NCBI RefSeq assembly: GCF_900094585.1
Contig: NZ_FMAG01000003.1
Span: 868,001-932,000, forward strand
Length of the DNA: 64,000 nt
Direction: 5' to 3'
Source of the DNA: Martinezella multihospitum
GTDB lineage: Bacteria > Pseudomonadota > Alphaproteobacteria > Rhizobiales > Rhizobiaceae
Of this stretch, positions 56,819 through 64,000 are shown piece by piece. The first letter of the stretch is position 1, and every line of letters starts with the position of its first letter. The notes beneath the pieces are model-generated. The model was not told the DNA's origin. It made no database searches and saw nothing but the letters and a program-made list of their open reading frames with translations. Both the position numbers and the translations under genes were made by a program.

Positions 56819-57742
56819 TTACATCAGCACGAAATCCTTGGGTTGCGGCAGCGGCGGCAGGTCGGTTTCGCCCAGTGCTTCGCGCAGATTGATCTCGATC
56901 GTATCGGCAAGGGCGCCGATGGCGAGCGCATTGGGGCGATGGCCGAAAGGGTCTTCCAATTCGTCGCCCAGCGCATCGAGACCGAAGAAGGTATAGGCGA
57001 TGAGGGCAGTCACGAAAGGCGATCCCCAGCCGAGCGTATCGACATAGCCGAAAGGCAGCAGGAAACAGAAGAGATAGGCAGTACGATGCAGAAGCAGCGT
57101 GTAGCCGAAGGGCAGCGGCGTGTTGCGGAGCCGCTCACAGGCAGCCTGGACAGCTCCCATCTGGCCGATGCTGATATCCAGCATCTGATATTGGATATCC
57201 GAAATCGCTCCTGACGCCTTCGATCGAGCGAGATCGGCCGACATCAGACGCAGGATGAGATCCGGCCGGTTCTGGGCCGCATGATAGAACTCTGCCTCGC
57301 TTGGCGTCAGCAAGCTCAGCACCTTCTTCTCGTCGCTGCCGGGCCGAAGGAGACAGACCAGCGCCTGCGCAAAAGCCATCGTCAGGCGCAGCAGGTTTTT
57401 GCGCGCCTCGACACCCGCCTCGCCGGCCACCTCGAGGACCTGCGTCTGGCGGGCGAAACCACGCGCCACATAGACGAGCTGCCCCCAATCGCGGCGCCCC
57501 TCCCACCAGCGGTCATAGGCGGCATTGTTGCGGAAGCCGAGGAAGATTGAAAGCGCGATGCCGAGCAGTGAAAGCGAGGAGCCATTGAAGGAAACGACGA
57601 GGTTCGGCCGCTCCTCGTGACCCCAGACGATCAGGGCCGACATCAGGAAGATGACGACGATCTGCGGCAGGATGCGCCGAATGATCGATCCGCGAACGAT
57701 GAAGAACAGCTGGAAAAGATTCGGCCGGTCGCGAACGATCAT
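56819..57742 (-). CDS. Bestrophin-family (YneE/UPF0187) channel-like protein
   Basis: About 307 residues. Family features: IVRDRPNLFQLFFIVRGSI, ALSIFLGFRNNAAYDRWWEGRR (the RNxxxDRWWE motif) and FGLDALGDELEDPFG. Bacterial bestrophins form pentameric ion channels in the inner membrane. The ATG at 57742 is preferred over a GTG at 57754. Upstream of the sigma gene by 64 bases on the same strand. Confidence 0.87.
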   Translation of the reverse strand: MIVRDRPNLFQLFFIVRGSIIRRILPQIVVIFLMSALIVWGHEERPNLVVSFNGSSLSLLGIALSIFLGFRNNAAYDRWWEGRRDWGQLVYVARGFARQTQVLEVAGEAGVEARKNLLRLTMAFAQALVCLLRPGSDEKKVLSLLTPSEAEFYHAAQNRPDLILRLMSADLARSKASGAISDIQYQMLDISIGQMGAVQAACERLRNTPLPFGYTLLLHRTAYLFCFLLPFGYVDTLGWGSPFVTALIAYTFFGLDALGDELEDPFGHRPNALAIGALADTIEINLREALGETDLPPLPQPKDFVLM

Positions 57743-57872
57743 GACGAAACGCACTCTCGATGACTATCTGGTGCGGCAGCAATACACCAGACAGGCCGGG
57801 AGTAACGAGCATTTCTTGCAAGGCCGATCTGACCGGCGGGCATCGCTCGCCGGTCGTTTAAACGGGCGTCGA

Positions 57873-58625
57873 TCAGTTCGCGCTGGCGCTTGCCGTCACC
57901 AGAACTGGGTCGGCGCGATAATCCCTGGGAAAGAGATGCTGCAGGTTCTTCACCTTCGGCAGGTCGTTGATGACGATATAGGGATAGGTCGGATGCGTCG
58001 TCAGGAAATCCTGATGATAATCCTCGGCTGCATAAAACTGCCGCGCCGGCTCGATCTTGGTCACGACAGTCGCATCGAAGGCCTTGGCATGGTTGAGCTG
58101 CTCGATGTAGGCCTTGGCGATATCGGCCTGTGACTGGCTGGTCGGGAAGATGGCCGAACGATATTGCGTGCCGCTATCCGGCCCCTGATAGTTCAGCTCC
58201 GTCGGATCATGCGCCACCGAAAAATAAATCTGCAGCAGGTGCCCGTAGCTGATCTTGTGCGGATCGAAGACGATGCGCACGGATTCGGCATGGCCGGTAT
58301 CGCCTGTGCTCACCATTTCATAATGCGCCGCATCCTTGCTGCCGCCGGTATAGCCTGACGTCGCGCTGATGACGCCATTGACATGCTGGAAGACGCCCTG
58401 CACGCCCCAGAAGCAGCCGCCGGCGAGCACCGCTGTCTCCGTGCCAGCTGAAGGAGCCTTTTCGTCCACGCTCGGCGGCGGGATGACGCGCGCATCCTCG
58501 GCAGAAGCACGGCCGACAAATTGCAGCGCAACGGCGCCGACCAGCACCGCGGCCGCCGTGACGCCGGCAAGGCGCGCGACCCGCGCGGAGCCAATGCGGA
58601 TCATATCTTTCGATAAAGTCTTCAT
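57873..58625 (-). CDS. msrA: Peptide-methionine (S)-S-oxide reductase, exported
   Basis: 250 residues. Active site GGCFWGVQGVFQ; other blocks SGYTGG, HAESVRIVFDP, DPTELNYQGPDSGTQYRS and YHQDFL. An N-terminal membrane segment with cleavable look (VTAAAVLVGAVALQFVGRASA) suggests periplasmic repair of oxidised proteins. Start ATG 58625. The 120 bases upstream include a 24-bp palindrome. Confidence 0.93.
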   Translation of the reverse strand: MKTLSKDMIRIGSARVARLAGVTAAAVLVGAVALQFVGRASAEDARVIPPPSVDEKAPSAGTETAVLAGGCFWGVQGVFQHVNGVISATSGYTGGSKDAAHYEMVSTGDTGHAESVRIVFDPHKISYGHLLQIYFSVAHDPTELNYQGPDSGTQYRSAIFPTSQSQADIAKAYIEQLNHAKAFDATVVTKIEPARQFYAAEDYHQDFLTTHPTYPYIVINDLPKVKNLQHLFPRDYRADPVLVTASASAN

Positions 58626-58693
58626 GACACTCTCCTCTCGACCGCCATTCTAAACTTTTCGGTCACAAGGAGATACGGGAAGGAAAGCCTCAA

Positions 58694-58717
58694 TGTTACA
58701 CACGGCCGCGTGTAACA
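58694..58717. promoter_or_regulatory. 24-bp palindrome upstream of msrA
   Basis: TGTTACAC (58694-58701) and GTGTAACA (58710-58717) flank CGGCCG, giving a palindrome with one mismatch. It lies 69 bases ahead of msrA and just after slyX. A regulator site for msrA is likely; a hairpin between the genes is the alternative. Confidence 0.5.
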
Positions 58718-58745
58718 CCGAAACGTGAACGACGTGGGGTCTTAT

Positions 58746-58955
58746 TCAGTAATGGGGCGGCTTGGTAATGGCGGGCGCTTCGAGCGATTGCTCCTCCAGC
58801 GTCAGAAACCGCTCGGTCAGCCGGTCAAGCTTCTGCCTCGCCATCTCGACGACCTTCCATTGCTCGGCGATCTGGTCGGAAAGCTCCTCTATCGTCTTCG
58901 CCTGATGCGCGACCGTCTCTTCGAGTTTGGTGATGCGGCTCTGTTCGTCTGACAT
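58746..58955 (-). CDS. slyX: SlyX family protein
   Basis: 69 residues, mostly one coiled coil: ITKLEETVAHQAKTIEELSD then QIAEQWKVVEMARQKLDRLT; C-terminal PPHY is typical of SlyX. The cellular role is unknown. ATG 58955 after AAAGGGAT. It is easily missed because a much longer spurious frame runs through it. Confidence 0.88.
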   Translation of the reverse strand: MSDEQSRITKLEETVAHQAKTIEELSDQIAEQWKVVEMARQKLDRLTERFLTLEEQSLEAPAITKPPHY

Positions 58956-59080
58956 GTCTGATCCCTTTCGCAACGATCTATAATACCGCACCGGCTGCGT
59001 ATAGTCCCTGATGTCGGCGCAACGTGGGGCCTGCGTCGTTTGACGGCGATATGACAAAACTGAAAAACAGCTGAAAAGAC

Positions 59081-59098
59081 CTGTTACCTGACTGACAT
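59081..59098 (+). promoter_or_regulatory. Pho-box-like sequence
   Basis: CTGTTAC-CTGA-CTGACAT (59081-59098) matches the rhizobial Pho box CTGTCAT-N4-CTGTCAT at 11 of 14 positions with correct 7-4-7 spacing. It stands about 92 bases before the metallophosphoesterase start, consistent with PhoB control. Confidence 0.45.
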
Positions 59099-59189
59099 GG
59101 GGGCCTTCTAAAGAGAGCGCATAGACGCGCCCATTGGAAGGCAATTCCCTCTGCAGGGCGCACCATTCTGAAGACTTCGGAGAAGCGCC

Positions 59190-60026
59190 GTGAAGATCAT
59201 CCAGATCACCGACACCCACTTGAGCCCCAACAAGCCGCATTTCAACGGCAACTGGGAGCCGCTGGTGAAATGGATCGAGACAAGCGGCGCCGATCTCGTC
59301 GTCCATACCGGCGATCTGAGCGTCGATGGCGCCGACAAGGATGAAGATCTGATCTTTTCCATGGAGATGATGCGGCAAGTCTCCGTGCCGATGCTGATCG
59401 TACCCGGCAATCACGATGTCGGCCATCTGCCCGGCTCCTATCAGCCCGTCAATCCCGAGCGGCTGGAGCGCTGGCGCCGCCTCGTCGGTCCCGATTATTG
59501 GGCAAAGGACGTCGACAATTGGCGGCTGATCGGCCTCAACAGCCTGCTGATGGGCTTCGAGGATGCCGAAGAGCAGGAACAGTTCGACTGGCTGCAGGAC
59601 AAGCTCGAAAGCCGTGGCGATCGTCGGATTGCCCTCTTCGCCCATAAGCCGCTCTTCGTCGATGCGCCCGACGAAGGCGATACCGGCTACTGGAGCGTCC
59701 GCCCAGCCCAGCGCCGCCGGCTCTACGATCTGATCGCGGCCCATGACGTCGCCCTCTTCGGCAGCGGCCACCTGCACTGGACCTGGGAAGGCCGCTTCAA
59801 CGACACCAGCCTCGTCTGGGCACCGCCCGGCGCCTTCATCCTCGACAAGATGGAACGCGAAATGCCCGGCGAACGGCTGATCGGCGCCGCGATCCATGAA
59901 CTCGGCGAGAGCGTCACGACCGAACTTGTCGCTGTCCCCGGCATGACCGCCTACTTCCTCGATGACGTCGTCATGGAAGTCTACCCACAGGCAGCACCGA
60001 AGGCACAGAAGGAGCCGACTGAATGA
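59190..60026 (+). CDS. Calcineurin-like metallophosphoesterase
   Basis: 278 residues. Metal motifs QITDTHLS, VHTGDLSVDG, VPGNHDVG, and FGSGHLHWTW. No signal peptide, so cytosolic. Resembles CpdA/PlcP-type phosphodiesterases. Its stop overlaps the ABC ATPase start (ATGA), linking it to a Ugp-like importer: it probably hydrolyses a phosphodiester brought in by that transporter, or a phospholipid head group as PlcP does in phosphate-starved rhizobia. The two readings cannot be separated by sequence alone. Confidence 0.85.
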   Translation: MKIIQITDTHLSPNKPHFNGNWEPLVKWIETSGADLVVHTGDLSVDGADKDEDLIFSMEMMRQVSVPMLIVPGNHDVGHLPGSYQPVNPERLERWRRLVGPDYWAKDVDNWRLIGLNSLLMGFEDAEEQEQFDWLQDKLESRGDRRIALFAHKPLFVDAPDEGDTGYWSVRPAQRRRLYDLIAAHDVALFGSGHLHWTWEGRFNDTSLVWAPPGAFILDKMEREMPGERLIGAAIHELGESVTTELVAVPGMTAYFLDDVVMEVYPQAAPKAQKEPTE

Positions 60027-61186
60027 GCGCACTCTCGCTTCGCGGCATCGCCAAATCCTTCGGCGGCAACGCCATCCTCAAGGGCGTCGATCTCGATGTC
60101 CAGCCGGGCGAATTCATCGCCCTCGTCGGCCCTTCGGGCTGCGGCAAGAGCACGCTTCTGCGTATCCTCGCCGGCCTCGACCACGCCGATAGCGGCGAAA
60201 TCGTCCTCGGCGGCAGCGACGTGTCAGGCGTTGCAGCGGCGGACCGCAACATTGCCATGGTCTTCCAGTCCTACGCGCTCTATCCGCATCTGACGGCCTC
60301 GGAAAACATCGCCGTGCCGCTGGCCATGCGCCGCCTGTCGCGCGTCCAGCGCCTGCCCTTCATCGGCTCGCTGATCCCCGGCCAGCGCGCGACCCGCACC
60401 GCCATCATCCGCGACGTCCGCGAAATGGCTGTCTCGCTGAAGATCGACCACCTGCTCGACCGCAAGCCCGGCCAGATGTCCGGCGGTCAGCGCCAGCGCG
60501 TGGCGCTTGCCCGCGCCATGGTGCGCCGCCCAAGCGTCTTCCTCATGGACGAGCCACTCTCCAATCTCGACGCCAACCTGCGCGTCCACGCCCGTGGCGA
60601 AATCGTCGACCTGCATCGCCGCGCCGGCGTTCCCACAGTTTACGTCACCCATGACCAGGCCGAGGCACTATCGATGGCCGACCGCGTCGCCGTCATGATC
60701 GGCGGGCAATTGCTGCAGCTGGCCTCGCCGCAGGTGATCTATGACGATCCCTCGCATATCGAGGTCGCTCGCTTCGTCGGCCAGCCGCGCATCAACTTGC
60801 TGCCGGCACTGGCCGAAAACGGCATCGTCGCCTTCGGCGGCATCCGGCTTGCACTCGATGACAGCGCCTTTACCGGCAAGAATGTCACGATCGGCATCCG
60901 TCCGGAATTCGTGCAGCTCTCCCAGGGCCGCCAGGATGCGCTTGCCGCCCACATCGAGCGCATGGAATTCCTCGGCTCCGAGGTCATCCTCTATGCCAAG
61001 CTCGACGCCATCGGCGAGACCATGGTCGTCAAGCTCGCACCGGCCGAAGTCGCCGGCCTTTCGTCGGGCATGCCTGTGGCGCTAAGCCTCTCGCCGGAGC
61101 AGGCCATGGTCTTCGCCGAAGACGGCCGCCGCCTGCGCGCAAGCCCCACGGCCGTCGACGCGACACGGGAGAAGGCGCATGGCTAG
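60023..61186 (+). CDS. CUT1 ABC transporter ATP-binding subunit (UgpC-like)
   Basis: 387 residues. Walker [11 protein letters not shown]-loop [10 protein letters not shown], signature MSGGQRQR, Walker [12 protein letters not shown], switch VTHDQ. About 20 extra residues (LPFIGSLIPGQRATRT region, about 111-126) sit in the helical domain between Q-loop and signature, unlike the SmoK protein. Overlaps neighbours by four and eight bases. Confidence 0.9.
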   Translation: MSALSLRGIAKSFGGNAILKGVDLDVQPGEFIALVGPSGCGKSTLLRILAGLDHADSGEIVLGGSDVSGVAAADRNIAMVFQSYALYPHLTASENIAVPLAMRRLSRVQRLPFIGSLIPGQRATRTAIIRDVREMAVSLKIDHLLDRKPGQMSGGQRQRVALARAMVRRPSVFLMDEPLSNLDANLRVHARGEIVDLHRRAGVPTVYVTHDQAEALSMADRVAVMIGGQLLQLASPQVIYDDPSHIEVARFVGQPRINLLPALAENGIVAFGGIRLALDDSAFTGKNVTIGIRPEFVQLSQGRQDALAAHIERMEFLGSEVILYAKLDAIGETMVVKLAPAEVAGLSSGMPVALSLSPEQAMVFAEDGRRLRASPTAVDATREKAHG

Positions 61187-62102
61187 CGTTGCCGCCACAT
61201 CCCTGCCGATGCAATCGGCGGCGGCGCGCGAAAGAAGCGAGGCCCGCACAGCCCTCCTCTTCGCCCTGCCCGCCATCATCCTCATCGTGCTCTTCATCAT
61301 CGTGCCGATCATTGCCGTCGTCGTGCTCGGCTTCACGGACTTCCAGCTCGGCGACAAGAGCCTGCGCTTCGTCGCCTTCGAAAACTACGCACATCTACTG
61401 CGCGATCGCGCCTTCCAGAAGTCGCTCTGGAACACGACGGTCTATACCGCGATCGTCGCGCCTGTTTCGATCGTACTCGGCCTCGGCGTCGCATTGCTGA
61501 TCGAGAGCGAAGGCATCGGCCGTAGCTTCTTCCGCACGGCCTACTTCCTTCCCGTGGCATCGCTGATCGTGGCGATGGCGACCGTCTGGCAATATCTCTT
61601 CCATCCGACGATCGGTCCGATCAACGCGCTGCTCGGCGAGATCGGCCTCAGCGGCCCGAACTGGCTCGGTTCCTCGGCAACCGCGCTCTACAGCCTGTCG
61701 ATCATCGGCGTCTGGCAGTCGGTCGGCTTCAACATGGTGCTGTTCCTCGCCGGCCTCACCGCCATTCCGCGTGAACTCTATGCCGCTGCCGAAGTCGATG
61801 GCGCGAAATCGTCCTTCGACCGCTTCTGGCTCGTTACTTGGCCGATGCTCGGACCGACGACGCTCTTCGTCACCACGATCAGCATCATCAATGCAGTGAA
61901 GGTCTTCGACACCGTCAAGGCTTTGACCGACGGCGGCCCGAACCATGCCTCCGAGGTGCTGCTTTTCAGCATCTACCAGGAAGGCTTCGTCTATCTCCGG
62001 GTCGGCTATGCCTCGGCGATGACGACGGTGTTTCTCGCCATCCTGGTGGTGCTGACCTTCCTGCAATATCGCGTCCAAGACCGGCAGGTGCATTACACAT
62101 GA
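61179..62102 (+). CDS. ABC transporter permease (UgpA-like)
   Basis: 307 residues, six membrane segments beginning ALLFALPAIILIVLFIIVPI. EAA loop AAAEVDGAKSSFDRFWLVTWP. Pairs with the next permease. Overlaps the ATPase gene by eight bases and the next gene by four. Confidence 0.9.
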   Translation: MASVAATSLPMQSAAARERSEARTALLFALPAIILIVLFIIVPIIAVVVLGFTDFQLGDKSLRFVAFENYAHLLRDRAFQKSLWNTTVYTAIVAPVSIVLGLGVALLIESEGIGRSFFRTAYFLPVASLIVAMATVWQYLFHPTIGPINALLGEIGLSGPNWLGSSATALYSLSIIGVWQSVGFNMVLFLAGLTAIPRELYAAAEVDGAKSSFDRFWLVTWPMLGPTTLFVTTISIINAVKVFDTVKALTDGGPNHASEVLLFSIYQEGFVYLRVGYASAMTTVFLAILVVLTFLQYRVQDRQVHYT

Positions 62103-62935
62103 CCTCGACAGGCTTCACTCCCGGCCGCATCCTGCGCCTCGCGATCCTGATCCTCGGCTCGCTCATCTTCCTGGCGCCCTACATTTTCATGATCTCGACC
62201 GCCGGCAAGGCGCAGGACGATATCTTCACATCGGCACTGAAGCTGATCCCGACGCACTTCTATTACGTCGAGAACGTCGCCAAGGCGCTGAGCAAAGTGT
62301 CGATGGGAACGCTGCTGTTCAACGGGGTTCTCGTCTGCGGCCTGATCTTCTTCTTCCAGGTGCTGATCGCCATCCCCTGCGCCTATGCCATGGCGAAGCT
62401 GAAATTCCCGGCGGCACGCATCATGATGGTTCTCGTCATGCTCGGGCTGCTGATCCCGATCCATGCGACGGCGCTTCCGCTCTATGTCGGCTTCAACAGC
62501 CTGTCGCTGCTGAACAGCTACGCCGCTCTGGTCGCGCCCTTCTCGATCTCGGTCTTCGCGATCTTCATGTTCCTGCAGTTCTTCCGCGCCATGCCAGACG
62601 ATCTGATCCACGCCGCCCGTCTCGACGGCATGTCGGAAATCGGCATCGTTGCCCGCGTCATCGTGCCGAATGCCTGGCCGGCGGTGACAGCCTTTGCGAT
62701 CTTCTCGGTCGTCGCGCATTGGAACGACCTCTACTGGCCGCTGATCGTCATCAGCAAGCAGGAATATTTCACGCCGCCGCTGGGCCTCATGTATTTCCGC
62801 GCCGCCGAAGCCGGCGACGACTACGGCGCGCTGATGGCGGCGACCCTCATCATTACCCTTCCCCTCGTCGCGGCATTCCTTCTGGCACAGAAGCGTTTCG
62901 TCGAGGGCATCACCATGACCGGTCTCAAGGGCTGA
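62099..62935 (+). CDS. ABC transporter permease (UgpE-like)
   Basis: 278 residues with six membrane segments starting LAILILGSLIFLAPYIFMIS. EAA-like loop HAARLDGMSEIGIVARVIVP. The ATG at 62099 overlaps the preceding stop (ATGA); a long upstream frame is a shadow. Second half of the channel. Confidence 0.9.
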   Translation: MTSTGFTPGRILRLAILILGSLIFLAPYIFMISTAGKAQDDIFTSALKLIPTHFYYVENVAKALSKVSMGTLLFNGVLVCGLIFFFQVLIAIPCAYAMAKLKFPAARIMMVLVMLGLLIPIHATALPLYVGFNSLSLLNSYAALVAPFSISVFAIFMFLQFFRAMPDDLIHAARLDGMSEIGIVARVIVPNAWPAVTAFAIFSVVAHWNDLYWPLIVISKQEYFTPPLGLMYFRAAEAGDDYGALMAATLIITLPLVAAFLLAQKRFVEGITMTGLKG

Positions 62936-62960
62936 CCGGTTCGACAACGGAGAACGAGCG

Positions 62961-64000
62961 ATGAAGCATATCACCCAGATTCTCGCCGCCGCGGCCATTT
63001 CGATGGTCGTGTCGGTCCCGGCCTATGCCGAAACCACCTTGACGGTCCACTATCCCATGCCCGGCTTCTTCAAGAACGTGATGGACACGATCTCGAAGAA
63101 GTTCATGGAAGAAAATCCCGATATCAAGATCCAGTTCGCCGCTCCTTCGGCCACCTATGAGGAAGGCATTCAGACCATCCTGCGTCAGGCTGGCACGAGC
63201 GAAATGCCCGATGTCACCTTCATCGGTCTGAACCGCCTGCGCATGATGGACGAGCGCAACGTCGCCGTCGACCTCGGCCCCCTCGTCAAGAAAGAGGGCA
63301 ACATGGCCGAGCAGGGCTTCTCGGACACGATCCTGAAGCTCGCCCAGGTCAAGGGCAAGCAGGTCGGCCTCGCTTTCGCGACCTCGAACCCGATCATGTA
63401 TTACAACGCCGACCTGGTGAAGGCTGCTGGCGGCAACCCGGACAACCCGCCGAAGACCTGGGATGAGGTCATCGCGCTCGCCGGCAAGATCAAGGCGCTC
63501 GGCAACGGCGTCGATGGCATGGACTTCCGCTGGCAGGGCGACGACTGGATGTTCTCCGCCCTCCTCTTCGGCGCTGGCGGCAAGATGCTGAGCGACGACG
63601 AAAGCAAGGTCGCCTTCAACGGTCCCGAAGGCCAGAAGGCCGTCGAGATGATCCAGCGCTTCGTCAAGGAAGGCGGCATGCCGGTCTTCACCAAGGCCGC
63701 TGGCGAACAGGCCTTTGCAGCCGGCAAGGTCGGCTTTGAATTCCAGACCACCGGCGCTCTCGTCAACACCATCAAGAATGTCGGCACGAAGTTCGATCTC
63801 CGCACCGCCAAGCTGCCACTGATCGACCCGGTCAACGGTCGCCTCCCGACGGGCGGCAATGCCGTCGTCATCCTGACGCATGACCCGGTCAAGGAAGAAG
63901 CCGCCTGGAAGTTCGCCAAGTTCGCCGCCGGTCCTTACGGCGCCTCGGTTGTCGTTCCCGGCACCGGCTATGTTCCGAACAACGAACTCGCCGCCAAGTC
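62961..64000 (+). CDS. Periplasmic substrate-binding protein (UgpB-like), cut at window end
   Basis: About 346 codons visible. Signal peptide ILAAAAISMVVSVPAYA, then ETTLTVHYPMPGFFKNVMDT and the family-1 binding fold (SNPIMYYNADLVKAAGG, FEFQTTGALVNTIKN). GGAG precedes ATG 62961. Last of the operon; its substrate is presumably a phosphate ester given the linked phosphoesterase and Pho-box-like site. Confidence 0.9.
   Translation, partial: MKHITQILAAAAISMVVSVPAYAETTLTVHYPMPGFFKNVMDTISKKFMEENPDIKIQFAAPSATYEEGIQTILRQAGTSEMPDVTFIGLNRLRMMDERNVAVDLGPLVKKEGNMAEQGFSDTILKLAQVKGKQVGLAFATSNPIMYYNADLVKAAGGNPDNPPKTWDEVIALAGKIKALGNGVDGMDFRWQGDDWMFSALLFGAGGKMLSDDESKVAFNGPEGQKAVEMIQRFVKEGGMPVFTKAAGEQAFAAGKVGFEFQTTGALVNTIKNVGTKFDLRTAKLPLIDPVNGRLPTGGNAVVILTHDPVKEEAAWKFAKFAAGPYGASVVVPGTGYVPNNELAAK

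Noticed and set aside
57831..57855. GACCGGCG/CGCCGGTC hairpin as a terminator between bestrophin and msrA
   Set aside because: Good stem but no U-tract on either strand; too weak to call.

Overview
The window looks like a chromosomal segment of a Rhizobiaceae bacterium (Rhizobium/Agrobacterium type). The support is: GC-rich codon use, a sorbitol/mannitol (smo) operon with SorC-type control, the alphaproteobacterial block murA / DUF2948 / hisD / UPF0262 / phosphatase / infA / maf / yacG, and short palindromic intergenic repeats of the kind common in rhizobia. No rRNA, phage structural gene, transposase, integrase or CRISPR array was seen. Two tRNA genes are present (Phe-GAA and Thr-GGT).

Layout. 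1-9,000: the 5' part of transaldolase, a SorC-type regulator, a 196-bp inverted-repeat element, an Ada-like methyltransferase regulator, DUF2244, nth, a CysZ-like membrane protein and an RpiR regulator, then an FGGY sugar kinase and a HAD phosphatase. These last two end a long minus-strand polyol operon. 9,100-16,600: that operon, read right to left as fucU, smoC-like regulator, smoE, smoF, smoG, smoK, mtlK, HAD and kinase. It should import hexitols/pentitols, oxidise them and phosphorylate the ketose. 16,780-23,300: a two-component system, a ROK kinase overlapping cutC, an unrecognised anchored protein and a DHA2-type MFS pump. 23,300-28,100: the stress operon prkA-yeaH-spoVR. 28,430-34,700: tRNA-Phe and the conserved housekeeping block.

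34,925-37,720 is the accessory segment: an AT-rich cassette directly after tRNA-Thr. It carries two translationally coupled genes, a P-loop ATPase and a three-segment membrane protein, with no integrase. This is the best candidate here for an undescribed, possibly defensive, system. It is followed by ddl, a DUF1537 kinase/PdxA2 pair for four-carbon sugar acids, a divergent LysR/SDR pair (the SDR lacks the usual Tyr and Lys) and a PPP-type phosphatase.

45,100-50,230: a tetR-adaptor-RND efflux operon with a perfect 21-bp inverted repeat in front of the repressor. 50,390-58,960: a small membrane protein, OsmC, a GntR regulator with D-galactonate dehydratase, a BI-1 family protein, an ECF sigma/anti-sigma pair, bestrophin, MsrA and SlyX. 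59,190-64,000: a plus-strand operon of a metallophosphoesterase and a UgpBAEC-like importer behind a Pho-box-like sequence, cut by the window end.

Recurrent theme: short palindromic elements whose first bases TAG serve as the stop codon of the upstream gene (cutC, ddl, phosphatase).
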